Below are positions 63,003 to 64,000 of a stretch of DNA of 64,000 nucleotides, in pieces (the first letter of the stretch is position 1; every line of letters starts with the position of its first letter). Made by a program: the position numbers and the translations under genes. The stretch is taken from assembly GCA_910587485.1 (NCBI GenBank), contig CAJUKN010000007.1:57405-121404 (forward strand), written 5' to 3'. The stretch comes from an uncultured Lachnospira sp. GTDB taxonomy: Bacteria; Bacillota; Clostridia; Lachnospirales; Lachnospiraceae. A model generated the notes under the pieces. That model saw nothing but the letters and a program-made list of their open reading frames with translations. It searched no databases and was not told the DNA's origin.

Positions 63003-63506
63003 ATGGCACAAGTTGGAATTGTTATGGGCAGTGATTCAGATATGCCTGTTATGGCAAAGGCAGCAGATATTTTAGAGGAATTGGGCATTTCTTATGAAAT
63101 GCGAATTATATCTGCACACAGAGAACCCGATATATTTTTTGAGTATGCAAAAAATGCAGAGAGCAATGGCGTGAAGGTCATTATAGCAGGGGCAGGTATG
63201 GCAGCACATTTGCCGGGAATGTGTGCTGCGATATTCCCAATGCCTGTTATTGGAATACCAATGCACACTACTTCACTTGGAGGTAGGGATTCATTGTATT
63301 CTATTGTCCAGATGCCTAGCGGAATACCTGTTGCAACGGTTGCGATTAACGGTGGTGCCAATGCAGGTCTTTTAGCAGCAAAGATACTTGCAACATCCGA
63401 TGCAAAACTTCTTGAAAAGTTAAAAGAGTATAGTGAGTCTTTAAAAAAGAGTGTTCAGAAAAAAGATGAAAAACTACAGGAAGTAGGATATAAAAATTAT
63501 AATTAG
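63003..63506 (+). CDS. purE: N5-carboxyaminoimidazole ribonucleotide mutase
   Basis: 167 residues. GSDSDMPVM, SAHREPD and GGRDSLYSIVQMP are class I PurE motifs. It converts N5-CAIR to CAIR in purine synthesis; class I needs PurK, not seen here. ATG 63003 follows GGAGGA. Confidence 0.95.
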   Translation: MAQVGIVMGSDSDMPVMAKAADILEELGISYEMRIISAHREPDIFFEYAKNAESNGVKVIIAGAGMAAHLPGMCAAIFPMPVIGIPMHTTSLGGRDSLYSIVQMPSGIPVATVAINGGANAGLLAAKILATSDAKLLEKLKEYSESLKKSVQKKDEKLQEVGYKNYN

Positions 63507-63510
63507 GCGA

Positions 63511-63558
63511 TTGCGAAACTCAAATTTTTTCATACTTTGAAATAATGAGTTTCGCAAT
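63511..63558 (+). other. Hairpin between purE and purM
   Basis: A perfect 13-bp stem, ATTGCGAAACTCA/TGAGTTTCGCAAT, with no T-run after it; possible processing or partial attenuation site. Confidence 0.5.
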
Positions 63559-63595
63559 TATCTAAAAAATTATAGTAATTAAAAGGAGTTTTAAC

Positions 63596-64000
63596 ATGAT
63601 GGATTATAAAAAAGCTGGTGTAGATATTGAGGCAGGCTATAAGTCTGTGGAATTGATGAAACAGCATATTGCAAAGACAATGAGACCAGAAGTGCTTGGC
63701 GGAATTGGTGGATTTTCGGGAGCATTTTCAATGGAAAAGTTTAAGGATATGGAAAAGCCTACATTGGTTTCTGGTACAGATGGAGTAGGCACAAAATTAA
63801 AGCTTGCATTTACAATGGACAAGCATGATACTGTTGGTATTGATTGTGTTGCGATGTGCGTAAATGATATTGCATGTGCAGGCGGTGAGCCATTGTTTTT
63901 CTTAGACTATATTGCATGTGGAAGAAATGAACCAGAAAAAATTGCAACGATTGTAAAAGGTGTTGCAGAGGGGTGTGTTCAGTCGGAGTGTGCTTTAATT
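63596..64000 (+). CDS. purM: Phosphoribosylformylglycinamidine cyclo-ligase (3' end outside window)
   Basis: 135 codons visible. DYKKAGVDIEAGYK, GGFSGAF, SGTDGVGTKL and MCVNDIACAGGEPLFFLDY are PurM motifs. Closes the imidazole ring to AIR. AAAAGGAG precedes ATG 63596; a second ATG follows at once. Probably cotranscribed with purE. Confidence 0.95.
   Translation, partial: MMDYKKAGVDIEAGYKSVELMKQHIAKTMRPEVLGGIGGFSGAFSMEKFKDMEKPTLVSGTDGVGTKLKLAFTMDKHDTVGIDCVAMCVNDIACAGGEPLFFLDYIACGRNEPEKIATIVKGVAEGCVQSECALI

Overview
The window is A+T-rich and comes from a Gram-positive, endospore-forming member of the Clostridia. The gene mix fits Lachnospiraceae best: a SEC-C-tagged methionine aminopeptidase, a CBS/DRTGG-type DHH pyrophosphatase, DUF2225 and DUF4349 proteins, an M29 aminopeptidase, many chemotaxis genes, a dockerin-bearing pectate lyase and a cotJ spore-coat operon. 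The family is inferred from gene content only.

Layout. 0-21 kb is ordinary chromosome: tRNA-Thr, a nicotinamidase-like hydrolase, purA, a small adenylation-ligase / PLP-decarboxylase / carrier-protein set, hslO, glnS, cspA, an orphan ABC binding protein, a soluble CZB chemoreceptor, a pyrophosphatase and map. 36-64 kb is also chromosomal: ogg, groESL behind a CIRCE operator, a chemoreceptor, guaB, a CheX/CheY pair, truA, argS, a glycosyltransferase, a pyrimidine operon (GGDEF/EAL gene, pyrC, pyrF, pyrK, pyrD, chemoreceptor, pyrE), VanZ and M29 genes, and purE-purM running off the end.

The striking part is 21.4-35.7 kb. The operon cotJA-cotJB-cotJC lies on the minus strand, but cotJC is cut into three in-frame segments (35071-35163, 31725-31823, 21374-21775). 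Element A (about 3.25 kb) separates segments 1 and 2; element B (about 9.95 kb) separates segments 2 and 3. Each element has its own large serine recombinase and is bounded by a short direct repeat (10 and 13 bp). Joining the ends of either element produces a long dyad typical of a serine-integrase attP site. Removing both restores an uninterrupted 197-residue CotJC. This is the architecture of a sporulation-excised 'skin'-type element, occurring twice in one spore-coat gene. Element A carries a holin and a cell-wall amidase; element B carries the pectate lyase, a VanR/VanS-like pair without van resistance genes, a hybrid histidine kinase and an F420-ligase-like protein.

Other themes: several dispersed intergenic repeats sit just after or just before genes, including a leader family with a GC-rich long-range stem ending next to the ribosome binding site. 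Signalling genes are interleaved with nucleotide-biosynthesis genes.
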